Made by a program: the position numbers and the translations under genes. 64,000 bases of DNA from Podospora comata. Its lineage: Eukaryota; Ascomycota; Sordariomycetes; Sordariales; Podosporaceae. The stretch is taken from contig CP071493.1 of NCBI GenBank assembly GCA_017354895.1, positions 558,001 to 622,000 on the forward strand, in the 5' to 3' direction. Shown piece after piece: positions 22,601 to 33,927 of this stretch. Positions within the stretch are counted from its first letter, which is position 1. Each line of letters begins with the position of its first letter. The notes under the pieces were generated by a model. The model had not been told where the DNA came from. It worked only from the letters and a program-made list of their open reading frames with translations, and ran no database searches.

Positions 22601-24859
22601 AACACCAGCGTTGTAGAGACCGTGGGGTGGATCGTCAAAGGAACGCCAAGTACTCCAGAAAACAAACGGTTCTCCGTTCCAGACCTCCACACCTGGAGCC
22701 GCGGTGTTCATCTGATGATTCGATGATTCGTCGCTTGTCAACGTCGGATTTCCTGCGCTCCGCAAATGACTAATGACATATGAACCTCCAACCTGTGTTC
22801 ACAGCGAACGCGAGCTTTCACCAACAAGATTGCCGGCTCTATCCATTGAACAAGGCCATCAGCAACAAAGTGCAAGCCGGTCATTGCCGAGAAGGCCGGG
22901 AGATCGATCGCCAACAACCCGGTTGTCGATTGAACCTTGGCCGGTGTGGAGCAACCAGCTCCGAATATGATTGCTCAACAGCGGACAGAACTCACGCCAA
23001 TGGCCGCATTCCGAGTCCCTCCGCCATGTGATAGGTATCTCTAGCAGCCGCCAACACAGCAGCAGGCCTCTGATTATCACAGCGAGTTGATTACCAAAGG
23101 AAGATAGAGGGTCTGGCCCACGGCGGGGCGCTCACTGGCCACATGCTGTGCTCTAACAGCAAGCGCCAGACTTGTTAGGCGCAAGCGCTGACGGTGGAGA
23201 GCTCTCACCACAACCAGCGCGTGCCTCTCTCTCTCCCCCCGTTGCTGGGGATGGACAGGCGCGGCGATCCAAGTGTACTCCCCCGCTGACTGCTACTGGT
23301 CAAGAAGAACAGCAGCCTGCCCACGCATTTTGTACGGCCCAGTACCAGAGTGTATATGTGCTCTTGACGGAATCTCTGGTGGATCACGCCTCCACATCCC
23401 CGTCCAGCCCATTTTTTTTAAAGCCTCAAAATCACCCCTCGCTCGCGCAAGCTCGGCGATTTTGGCGGGGTGCCTCAGCGTGTCCAGACCTCAGGGAGCT
23501 TGGCTTGGCAACGCTCCGTCCCTTTAACCCATGTTACCAATGGCAAAAGTTTCGACGTTCGCCAAAGGCCAAAGCAGAACGATATCTCTGAAGCGTGAGA
23601 TTGAGGACAGAATGTACAGCCATGGAAACATATCACTACGCATGGGTCCGCTTCTGGCGCACTCTAAAAGCATTCGAATAAAATTTCAAAAATCACTTCT
23701 TGGGGTTAAACCCCCGGTGGCATCCATTCCTCACGGCTGCACCCCCCCCTCTCCAGCATGCAGCAGTACCCCCAAAAAGGGCCCTTGCCTCAACACCCCC
23801 CCTGGCAGGCCATCACTCTAGGTACACCCCCCCTTGGCTGGTACCGGCACACTTGGCTGGCTACAAAAAACTACCAAAGCAATTGCAGCTATGGGTCGTT
23901 TTTCTAATGTGCATGGGTTCTGCAGTTGTGCACCTTGTTGTCTTTGTCTGGCGTTCCACTTCACGTCGAGGGTGCGCAACAAAACCAAAGCCCCCTTCCA
24001 GTCCGCTTGAGCAGCTAATACCCTACGAGGTACGATGTACGGGGGTATCTGCTGCAACTAAGTATTGCCTCCAAGATTGGCTTCCACCTCCATCGTGGAC
24101 CGAGTACCTTTCTGCATGGGCTCCTGCCGGGCAGTTGCCGACGCCCAGTACATGGACGGTACCCTCCATCTCTCTTGCTGCTGCCACTCCTCTGAGCAAA
24201 AAAATCTCGCCTTCTCATTTGTTCCTCTTCCTTGTCAAGGAAGCTCTGTCAAAGTTGACAGAGAGTACCACGTCCCTGATGCGTCGCCAGTCTCCTCCTG
24301 CCTCGCTTCTTCTCGTCCTCCCCCTCTCTGGCTATATATGCCGGCACTCCCTCCCCGAGCCTAGACCCGGGGATGTCTTCCCGCCGCGTCTTTGCTTTTT
24401 TGTCCTTGTCTTCTTCCAAGAGGCCAATTGGTTCATGCCATGGCTTTGTTTCCTTGACGTTACCCCGTCTTGTGTGTATACTATCTTGGGCATCCTCGTC
24501 GACGGCAACAACAACCTTGTTGTGCCAGCGGGACTCGCCTGTGCCGGTCGTTTTGTTTGATTTCAGTCGCTGTCCCAGAACACGGGCAGGCTCCTACCGC
24601 CCGAGAGCAAAACCTTCAAGGCTGGAGAAAGCTCGAATCTCTCTCCTACAACCCCTCGACGTTCATGACACGGCCGTGCCGTTTCTCGGTCTCCACCACC
24701 CGCTCTCCTCCCGCTTCCCTCCCGACTGGGCTCCGCCCCGGCCTTGTTGCTGAAACCTCGACGTTCTAAAACGAAACATTGCCCTACCACCCACCTCGAT
24801 CTCGCAGCTTGGCGAGACCTCTCACCAAACCTTCAAAACCAGACCGGACTTGGTCTGCC
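13651..24859. other. About 11 kb without a convincing gene
   Basis: I read both strands for fungal coding signals and domains and found none except the weak Cys-rich ORF at 19252. Base composition is balanced rather than AT-rich, so this is not obviously mutated repeat DNA. It has a (GA)n tract near 14762-14780, a perfect palindrome TACCTAGGTA near 20015, and an RNA-polymerase-III A-box-like string near 18155 without a B box. The last 1-2 kb (about 23.1-24.9 kb) is CT-rich and is probably the promoter and leader zone of the glycosyltransferase gene. Long non-coding RNA or regulatory DNA is possible. Confidence 0.4.
19252..19395 (+). CDS. Candidate small Cys-rich ORF, possibly decayed
   Basis: The 47-codon frame starts MPAPTPPTCC and has seven Cys/Cys-pair positions in its length (TCC, CTQC, IRCG, HCV). 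It follows a CA-rich leader (CAGCACCACGACAGCCACGATG), typical of fungal translation starts. The first ten residues resemble, from memory, small Cys-rich metallothionein-like proteins common in ascomycetes that begin with a Pro/Thr stretch followed by TCC. After TCC the resemblance fades and the frame stops early. It could therefore be a truncated or frame-shifted copy, or coincidence. No introns are proposed. Confidence 0.25.
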   Translation: MPAPTPPTCCPEVAMTLAGPCTQCIRCGWIASRQDMAMGRHCVQSEK

Positions 24860-24868
24860 TATATAAAA
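24860..24868 (+). promoter_or_regulatory. TATA box of the glycosyltransferase gene
   Basis: TATATAAAA lies about 60 bp before the ATG at 24924, with a CT/CA-rich segment (CTCACTCGCTTCAAAAAACC) between, consistent with a short leader. The DNA just upstream (AGACCGGACTTGGTCT) is a partial palindrome. Confidence 0.55.
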
Positions 24869-24923
24869 GCAGCCAAGAATCCCCCGTCTCCTGTCTGGAT
24901 CTCACTCGCTTCAAAAAACCAGC

Positions 24924-26522
24924 ATGCCTGAGCTTATGGATCTCCTAATTCCAAGGCTAGATTTCCTCTGGTCTGTGAAGTTTTGGGCCATTTTCCACAC
25001 AATCCTCTGGTAGGTTGACATGCCACTATTCTTTTTTTTTTTGAATCCTGCAGGAGCTAACTCGGCACAATTCCAGGCTTCATCGTTATGTCCGCCTGAT
25101 TGTCCACTGCATCAGCCACTGGACATACAAATCCATAGTTCCGAACTGGGAGAAACCGAGATACACATCAAACGATGTCACAGTTATTATCCCAACAATT
25201 CACAACCGTCCGCAAGAGCTTCAGCCGTCCCTGGAAAGCATCCTTGCCTGCAGACCCGCCAAACTGATTCTGGTCACCACCTACAAGAAACACAATGCGC
25301 TGGAAGAGGCTGCTTCCGCCCTCCGTGGGGTGAACAGCACACACCCGACCGTCATCGAGGTTCTGCACGTCGACAAGGCCAACAAGCGGCTGCAGGTGTG
25401 CAGGGCGCTCGAGGGGGATCATGTTCAGACTCCCATCACGGTTATGGCTGATGACGACGTAGAATGGCCGTCGACTCTCATGCCCTGGCTACTGGCGCCA
25501 TTCGAGGACGACAGGATGGGTGGAGTTGGCACGTGCCAGAGAGTGAAGCGGGTGGGTGGTGACTTGACAACCCGCATCTTCAATTGGCTCGGTGCAGCCT
25601 ACATTGAGAGGAGGAATTTTGAAATCTCAGCGACCCACAATATTGACGGCGGGACCTCTTGCATGTCGGGGCGCACTGGTGCCTACCGAACCGAGATTCT
25701 CAAGAGCTACGACTTTTTGGGCGGGTTCAAGAACGAAAAATGGGGCAAATACATCCTGAATGCGGACGACGACAACTACGTGACACGATGGCTTGTGGCC
25801 CAAAAGTGGAAGACCTGGATCCAGTACGAAAACGAATGTGAGATCGAGACGACGCTCGAAAACGGCTTCAAGTTCTTGTATCAGTGTTCCCGCTGGGCGA
25901 GAAGCAATTGGAGGAGCAACTGGACCAGTCTTGTGCATGAAAGACACGTGCTTACGTATGGCAACACCCCCCTTTTATCTCTTCACGTCCCAAACTGACT
26001 CAAGCCCCCCACAACAACAGTCAGCAACTTTGGTGCACATATGCGCTTCATATCGCAACGTTTACTTCGCTTGCCTTTGTCGTCGATCCCCTTCTGCTCT
26101 TCTCGTGCTGGTGGGCGACGGAGAACTGGGAGCTCAGGAGCCGCTATATCCTACTCGCTGCAGAAATAATATTCATGTTTTGCTTCACGAAAGTAGTAAA
26201 ACTGGTTGGGCTGTTCCGCAGGAATCCGAGTGACATCATGTTCCTGCCCGTGTCCATTCTGTTCGGTTGGTTCCACGGGTTCATCAAGCTGTATGCGCTG
26301 TTTACGCTCAAGCAGACGTCGTGGGGCAGTCGTGAGGATGGTGACGAGCACAACCAGTTCCGTCTCCAAGAGAAGCCGGTCCGCAGCCAGGCCATGGCCA
26401 TGCCGGGCGGGCCAGATCTTCTCGAGTCGGTGCGGCACACGGCCACCTCCCAAGCCCGCCGGGCTTCCTATCTGGCGCAGAAGCACGAGTTTAGCGGGTG
26501 CATGGTGGACGAAGTGTTGTAA
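24924..26522 (+). CDS. cps-1: Family-2 glycosyltransferase, cell-wall polysaccharide synthase type, three exons
   Basis: Exons are 24924-25009, 25077-25955 and 26021-26522. The introns (67 and 65 nt) have GTAGGT/GTATGG donors and branch sites GCTAAC and ACTGACT, and both joins keep the frame, giving 488 residues. The N-terminal membrane segment lies around residues 10-35. A GT2 catalytic domain follows: VTVIIPT, the nucleotide-binding MADDDVEWP, the acceptor loop DGGTSCMSGRTGAYRTE, ADDDNYVTRW and a QxxRW-type motif (QCSRWARSNW). At least three C-terminal hydrophobic segments follow. The set fits processive synthases such as hyaluronan- and chitin-synthase relatives, and the fungal type-2 glycosyltransferase (CPS-1/Gt2) needed for hyphal growth and wall integrity. 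The product polysaccharide is not known from sequence. Its neighbours are gene-poor on both sides. Confidence 0.88.
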
Positions 26523-29500
26523 CATTCACGGCGCAACACCGACAGTGGGGAAGGGGAAAGCAGCACGGGCGGTTGGGACGACCTGCAAAACGAAGCCGTC
26601 TCGCCAGTGCATTAATATCACGATTCATGTGGCCGAATGGTTTGGGATGCTACGAATTTCATTTTTTGGGTATCAGGACGGTGGGGGGGTCAGGAATATA
26701 AGGGCATGGGATTGAGGTCAACAGGACTCCTTTATCCCGGACGGGATTGGTTTTTGGGTTTTGGGTTCTTCTCAACCCCCCTGTGGCTCGTTTTCTTTCT
26801 CAAGAGGTTGTTCGAGGGCGCATCACTTACGATTCATCACAACAAAAACGGGGGTTGGTCCGCGGCGACGAAGGAAAAGTTTGAGATTTGTTCTTTTTTT
26901 CTCTCGTTTTTTTCAGGCTCATGTTTTGTTTCACGAGTTTTTTTTTTCTCGTTTTTTTTCTTTTTTCTCCGATTTCATCTCTCTTCATTTTGGTGCCCAT
27001 TGTGGCTAGGACGGTTCATGGTGGGAAACGGGTCTCCAGGGTCAAAATCGTAATGGTATTTCAAAGGTCGCCGGCATGGAACACACGAGGTTTGTGTTGG
27101 CAGGGAGCGAGGCTTCGGAATGGGCACTCGCTCTTTAATAGGCAGGGAACAGGTCTGGGGGCTTGGTTGGTATATGGGTCAAAGAGAAAACCTCTCACCC
27201 ACTGGGACGGCAAGAGGACATACACAAGAGAATTAGAATGGTGTCCGTTAGAGATAGATAGACTGACGGAGACGATTGCTCTGGTATCCAATGGCAAAAA
27301 AAAGTTATTGGCCTCTATATGTTTGTCGATACTGCCTGTCTTTTTCATAGTTGCGCAAAGCTGGATGTTGATTCGGTGCCAGCTGGTATAAGAAAGCCAA
27401 CGGACCAATCAAGAGCGGGCAGTCTTCCCAATCTGGCTACCAGGGACCTTTCACACTGGCGATCTTTACCAAGGTCAGGTAGCACAGCAGACTAACCTTA
27501 ACCAAACCAATGCACGACATTTGCGCATCGCTTTGGAAACACACCGACCTGGCCGCAACGTGATGCCTGCCCATGTCGATGCTTGGCCTTGTAGTAGGCG
27601 AGGAAAGACATGGGGTGACACGGCATTCGGCCCTTGATGGTCCAAGGAGGACTCGCGCTTGAACTGCACACGCCCACGTCCCGCTTGTCCCCCAAGCAGC
27701 AGCCAGCTCGGCGTACAACATGCATCACGCACCGAAAGTAACCAGGGGACATCTCCCTGGTCGCCGCCACATGCGCCTGTCCTCGATTCCAGGTTGGCTG
27801 ACAGCAGCCCCGGAACTCTTGTGTGGACAGTCCACGTCCCAAGACCCGAGGCTCTTTCCAGGGTTCCTGATAGGTCGATCTGGTGTTGCATGATGCATCT
27901 AGATCGATTAAGAAGACGACAAACCAGGCCCCTCCACCGGGCAGATTTGCGATGCCACATCGTTCTCGTCTCCTGACGAGCCTTCAGAACACAAAGCTCG
28001 CTTCTATAAAGTTTGAAAGCACGGAACGGCCACTGCAACACAGCCATTCTTCGAGGTATATCAAATGACCAACCCCGCCCTGGAAAAGAGCCGCTGTGTC
28101 CCTCTGACCGAATCAAGTGAAGTTATTGTCAGGGAACCCTTGACGATGTATCGTCATGGTCTGTTGACAAAGCTAATTGAGCGAGATCGAGATAGGGAAT
28201 ATTGGCACTCCAGCCATTCGTAAACAGAGTGGAGACCACGCACAATTTCGAATTGACCACCGAGCAGCTCATTCAGAAGAACAGGTGACTTTGAGGCCCC
28301 ATGGAACCAAGCCAACCGATTCTATGCCCAGTTTTGGTACTACTGACGGACATTCAATGTACCGTACAGTTCCTGACAGCGACCCATACCTTACGTCACT
28401 GGACATGTCAGGGAAAGCGTGTCCGTACCTGCTTCTATTCAACACACTGCTCGGTCTTCTTGGCTCGCAGATATACCTACATACTGGCTGACTGGCTCGG
28501 CCAGCTGCCCGGCCTGTCAGGCACAGCTTGTTTCTTCGACATATATCTTACAGTTTGATTGGTTGGATATGTTACGCAGTCAGTCCAGGAAGACCGGAAA
28601 GAGGCAGGAATTCGAAATATGAAGCATGATCATGAATGAATTTCCATACTGACAGAAATAGGAAGCCTCTCTTTCTGGGCGCCATGCACACGAGGTTGCA
28701 ATTATCCCGCTTCTCGCCCTCCTCGCGCGTTCCACGCCCACACTGCCACCTGCAGGCATCTCTCCTTCAAGCATGGTTCCTGCCTCTTTCGACCAAAAAC
28801 CCTCTCGCTTTCGTGGGATGGGATTGACACATCTCGGCTGAGCCATGGGCAAGCACGCAAATTTCCGCACAAAAGTTCGGGGCTCGGCCTCTTCGTTCAT
28901 CATGAAAGCAACACCACATGCTACCTCTGGATATCAAAGGCTATCAATTGCCATTGCCGGTATCAACAAGCAATCATTGCCGACTGAATCTCCAGACCAC
29001 GGACGATCTAATTTCACCAATCAGCTAGTATGCGAGCAATAACATCTCGATGGTCCGCCTTCAGCAAGGATGATCCTCCTTTCACCTACCATCGACAGCT
29101 TGGCCAAGCAGGTGAGTTTAAGCGGAGCTCGATCTCCCACCCGCCATGACATAACCGCTAATCAGGACTGGGGTGATTCTACAGCGGAACATATACGACA
29201 TCTTCATGGCACTGTTGCTCGCCAAGCAGCTGTTTCGGGAAGCGTCCCGATCTTGTTTCTTGCAAACGCATCCAAAACCTGATGATCCGTGGCACCTCCA
29301 TCCCCGGCCACACCTCGAGATGGGTGGAGCAGCCTGCCTCTCTCCGGTGCTAAGAGCGAGATGGCATTGACTGAATCGTCCAGGTGCATTCGCCCTGGAG
29401 CCGCTAATGCTCGATCCAGATGGTGGTTCTGGAGACTCGACCCCGGAATGATGCTTCACGACGATACGCTTCCCCAGAACCCCGCTACGAATGGTCCCTT

Positions 29501-32500
29501 TTCGCACAGACGGGCCTCCGCAAAGTACACACGCACGCCCGAGAGGTGAGCCCAGCAAGAGACCTTTCACCCCCTTTCGCCTACCCCCACGCCCCCTCCC
29601 TCAAGATACAGTACAGAGCCGCGCCAAACCTTTTCGAGTTGGACCTGCGTCTGCTGCACCTACGGCTCAAAGAGAGGGCGGGCTGGTTGAAGATGCTGCA
29701 ACTTTCTTGCATGGAAAACTATACATACCTGCGTCCTGCGCCTCTGTCGGAGGTTCAGACATCCAGAAGCCCAAGGACAAGATGGTGGGGTGTCGCTGAG
29801 GGAGCTTTTTTTCTTTTGTCCTTTCTACACTGTATGACGTCGCTGTCGAGCTGTGTGGTGGTGCTCTGTAGACCCGTTGTTGGGCGAAGACGGCGGTTGT
29901 CCTCGGTTCGAGGTACAGCTTCGGTGAAGCTTTCCAGGGATGACGTTCTGGACACTTCTGACCTCGTGGTTTGTGTCGTAACGAAACCTGTCAGTTGCGC
30001 TAAGACGCCGCTGGATCGGGTTGGCCACATGAACTCAAGGTCAGCATCTCGCTGTCCGGCCACTCAGAGCCCTTCGTTTTTCTCGGTGTGCGATGCTAAA
30101 CATTGGGGTGGTGAGGGGCAGGTGTGTTTGGATGGTGCAGAGGCAGGAAAGAGGGGGTGGGAAAAGCGTCCGACAGCCACGCTTGTTGATTCGTGCGGAG
30201 AAAAGTAGAGCTCCAACTTCCCATTTCAACATGCTACAGACGAATTATTGCCAACACTCGAGACAGATCATCATGCTTTGCTTTGCTGTCTGCAAGCCAG
30301 AAGCATCTATCTCAGGGCTGGGGAGCCGGGAAAGCCTTCACGCTATCCACTCAAAGGTTGAAGAAGTGTCTTGCCGTTTTCCAGAGCCCTTCTGTTCTGC
30401 CGCACTGCAGGATACTCTACAGACGGACGTGCCGGATATGGCACCCGCGTCTCCAGACGTCGAAACAGACGCGCACGATCACACCTCAACAGGGGCTTTG
30501 AGAGGGCTTTTCGATGCAGGGCTTTTCGACGTGGTGCCATCGCTTTGGTGGGTGCATGCTGCACGCCCACGCCAACAAAGGCCGAGCCGTGACGACGTTC
30601 TCCACGGCAGTTGGGGGTTTTCATGACAAAGTCAAACCGGCCTCCACGATGCGGCGGCAGCTTGAGCATCCGCGAAGGAGCTAAGGCACGCAGACGTCGA
30701 CACAGATGCAGCCAGTGTAGGCAGCACAACGACAGCAAGGACAGCAAAGAAAACAAACCGGAAGCGGGTGCAAACGAGAGGCCAATTATCGTGGTATGCA
30801 ACCCTTCAAGCCAATCTGGCTGCCGGTTGGAGGAGACTCGGCATTGATGTGATATGCCCGGCACGAAGGATGGTGAGATCAACACTCGATGCCACACACA
30901 CGTACACGCAGTTTGGCACTCTTTGGTCCCCAAGTTTGCCGGTCTCGCATTCAGTATTTCGGCTTGGCAGGAGGTCCAGTTCGGCATCGCCAACACACCC
31001 CAGACTTTGATCTTGGAAGGGGTCGATATGGACGGGGCAGGCGGGAGCTAGAAGAAGGCTTGACCTCCTTATTCATGCAGCTTCTCTCCATCAACAGGGC
31101 CATCAGCATGCGCCGGTTCTGTGTACGGAGGCTGCTTGCCGGGGTATTCAGCCTGGGTGCTGATCGGTCGGTGAAAGGACGCGCTATCAGCGGTAGGTGG
31201 CCGTTGTCACGGTCCTTCTCGAATTTCCTGACATTCACTACAACGCCCTATCACCAACCAGGAAGAAGACTGGACAACAGATCTTGGATCAACCAAGAAG
31301 CTTATCGATATGCCAAGACCCGGCATGTTCTCGATAGTCTCTGGGACAGGGGTACGTCTCTGCAACTAACACCAAAGGAATCAAGTTTGCGTGTCTCCTC
31401 GAACCGATATCCCATACACTGTTTTCCGCATCTGAGCACTGTTTGCGAATGGCGCATCCGGCATGCCATCCAAGAAAGGGTCAGCTTCACGGCAAGGAGG
31501 TTACCGGTGTGTGCTGTGGTACACGGTGGCTTGGTAAGTTTAGGTTGTGCCACCCCATCTTTTGTTACACGGGTATGAGATGTCAGTCTCTTCACCCGGC
31601 GTGGTAGGATGGTGTTTCCTGTTCGGTGTCTAAAAGGCGATCGAGTCCGGAAAATTGAACGAGGCACCTCGGGGCTGCCGCCAAACACAGGCTGTGCCGC
31701 TCCGTTCCGGCCAAGCGGGGAACGGTGCGGAACGCCGAGCAAAAAACGGCCGCTCAATTTCAACGTCAAGCAACGGGAGGGGTCCGGGATCCCTGTGTCT
31801 CCACACACACCTTGACACCCCCACCTACCCGCACACAAACGGCAGACCCGATTAGGTAATCGAAGTCATTAGGCGGGGTGCGATTAACATCATGGGCCGC
31901 CGCCGCACTCGTCTGAGGGTGCATCATGCACGCAATCGCCTGCATCAGTTTTTGGCGTTGTGGGTAAAGCATCCCGCCACGAGAGCTGCTCATTGGCAGA
32001 AGGCTTCACGCCAATGTGAGTGCGACTCGCGATCGCTGCAGAAAAGCCCTCGGTTGTGGACGTTTTCATGGTCGAAAGCCATGGTTAATTTTGGACTGTC
32101 GACTAACGAGTTGCGAATACGCCGTTCAGGGTTCAAGCCAGACTGCTTGAGCAGGAAGGATAGTACCACATATATCGATACGAGACGCAGACGCCACGGC
32201 CATGTGAGTTATGATGAACATTGGGGGAGTTGCAATCGTGATGGGAAAGGTAGGGTTGGATCTGATTCGGCTGCTAAATGAACAGGACCGGCGTTGACCT
32301 ATTCGATTTGAGGAATTTTCCGTATCTCTTGCGACAGGGTCAAACTTTGGCTCGACGAATGATATTCCCATCGTAAATCTTGAGAAGCTGTCGGCCCGTT
32401 ACACTACTGTGTGGCTGAGTGGTTTTCCCAGCGGACGTCGGTGATTACCACGCTGGAACCCCCCCCACAACTTGAGAGAGAGAGATTTTGCGAATTCAAG

Positions 32501-32902
32501 AACTCGGAGAGTCGCACGCGGCGATACTACGGCTGATGCGAACATCCGCTTGGCCACCGAGTTGACGTACACAGACGACAGATAGCGCGATGGCTTCTAG
32601 AGACGGTCTGGATACTGTTAGGCAAGCACGGCTTTGGGCATGGGACTTTTCCATCTGGTACGCATATGATATTGCGTGATTCCCCGTTCATTGGTCCGTA
32701 GTACTTTTCTTTTCCCGTTCCCGACGGCGCCGTCGATAAAGTTCTGGTCCGGTTATTCTACTCCGGGTACAAGCATTATTCAAGATAGCCCGACAATGAC
32801 GACGAGTGCCGCATCGGCCCGCGAGACGGCGAAAAGGGTCGGTTATGGCAGCTATTCGAGATTGCTCTTTGGCCACAACAGCCCACACACAACTCAGCCA
32901 AG
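26523..32902. other. Gene-poor interval downstream of the glycosyltransferase gene
   Basis: 26523-27060 is T-rich and likely 3' UTR of the glycosyltransferase gene. The remainder has only short or non-conserved frames. A string near 32410 resembles a tRNA A box but lacks a matching B box or cloverleaf. I see no gene I can support. Confidence 0.4.
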
Positions 32903-33061
32903 ATGAGTATCATCAACAGCAAGTTTTGTGTGCTTCTTCTTTGCTTTGCTGCGGGCAAGGACGGAACCTTTCATTTTCTGGAGGTGTCCAATGGGCTGCC
33001 TGCGTCATGGTCCATCCTGGGTGGATTGTCCACCACCCCCACTGCGGGTGACCCACTTTGA
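32903..33061 (+). CDS. Weak candidate for a 52-residue secreted peptide
   Basis: The frame begins MSIINSKFCVLLLCFAAG, a good hydrophobic signal-peptide-like start with a small-residue cleavage region. It follows a CA-rich stretch ending CCAAGATG. The short mature part is Gly/Ser/Thr/Pro-rich with no cysteines and ends at a TGA. No homolog comes to mind. With its length and isolation a chance ORF is the more likely explanation. Confidence 0.15.
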   Translation: MSIINSKFCVLLLCFAAGKDGTFHFLEVSNGLPASWSILGGLSTTPTAGDPL

Positions 33062-33907
33062 GGGGAACGGTAGGAGGGGTCTCTTTTTTCTCAACATCAG
33101 ATGGCGCGGAGGGGTAAGTTGATCTGATCTGTCCCGTCCCTGGGAGGGGGGGAGGGGCCGAGATGCGGAGTGGTGGGTTTTGATAGACGTAGTTGTGCGT
33201 GATGATGACGAAGAAGGTTGGATCTCATATGCGCGGGGGAAATTGGACTGTGGAGATTTTTGCGGGCTGTGCTCTGTTTTGAAGGGCAGAAACTTGGATT
33301 TTTATCTGATAATGGGGGTTGAAGGTGCAGGTGAGTTGAGATTGTGGGAAGGTTATTGGCAATCGAATAGAGAGAGGTAGGGATGAGGGAGGGAATAAGA
33401 GGGAAATTTTGGTGTTTGTTTGTTTGGATGGATGGATAGATGTGGGTTTTTTTTGTTGAGGGGAGTGGGAGTGAAGTTGGTAGGTAACATACATACATTG
33501 TGTTTGTGGAATGAATCGTGTGAACATCACCAGGAGGTACTACCTGGGAGAGGGACTCGGGGGAGGAGAACTGGGACTGAGTCGTGATCTGGGTATATAC
33601 TTAACCCCGAATGTCATGTCCAATAACTTTCTACCACCACCCACAATGAGGTAATCTTTTGGAATTGTGTTTATGCTCATGACGAGATGATGGTATTTAG
33701 ATCGGTTACAACGGTGCATGCAAGTGAGACTTTGGACGCACGACATGCCTTCCTGGATAGGTCAATAGGTATCAATATAGCCTTTGTCTTGTGCTTGGCT
33801 TGAACGATTGTAGTTATAACAGAAGTACATAGAACGATACCCTAGCTCATGACTGATTAGGCGCACCTATTAAGATGCGGGGGTGAAATATTTTGACCAC
33901 CTTACCT

Positions 33908-33927
33908 AGATCAGATCAGATCAGATC
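33908..33927. repeat. (AGATC)4 tandem repeat
   Basis: Four exact 5-bp units, so GATC occurs every five bases. GATC is the core of fungal GATA-factor and light-responsive sites, but no nearby promoter is identified. Confidence 0.85.

Noticed and set aside
23700-24560. 286-codon + strand frame
   Set aside because: Lies in CT-rich promoter-type DNA, with no domain, and codon use unlike the real genes here; likely random.
29420-30208. 262-codon + strand frame
   Set aside because: No motif, low-complexity and random composition; other frames are equally open nearby.
32410-32460. TGTGGCTGAGTGGTTTT string like the D-arm of tRNA-Leu/Ser
   Set aside because: The downstream sequence lacks a proper B box, anticodon stem and matching acceptor stem.
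33908-33927. Possible CRISPR-like or regularly spaced repeat
   Set aside because: It is a contiguous 5-bp tandem repeat without spacers; no CRISPR array exists in the window.
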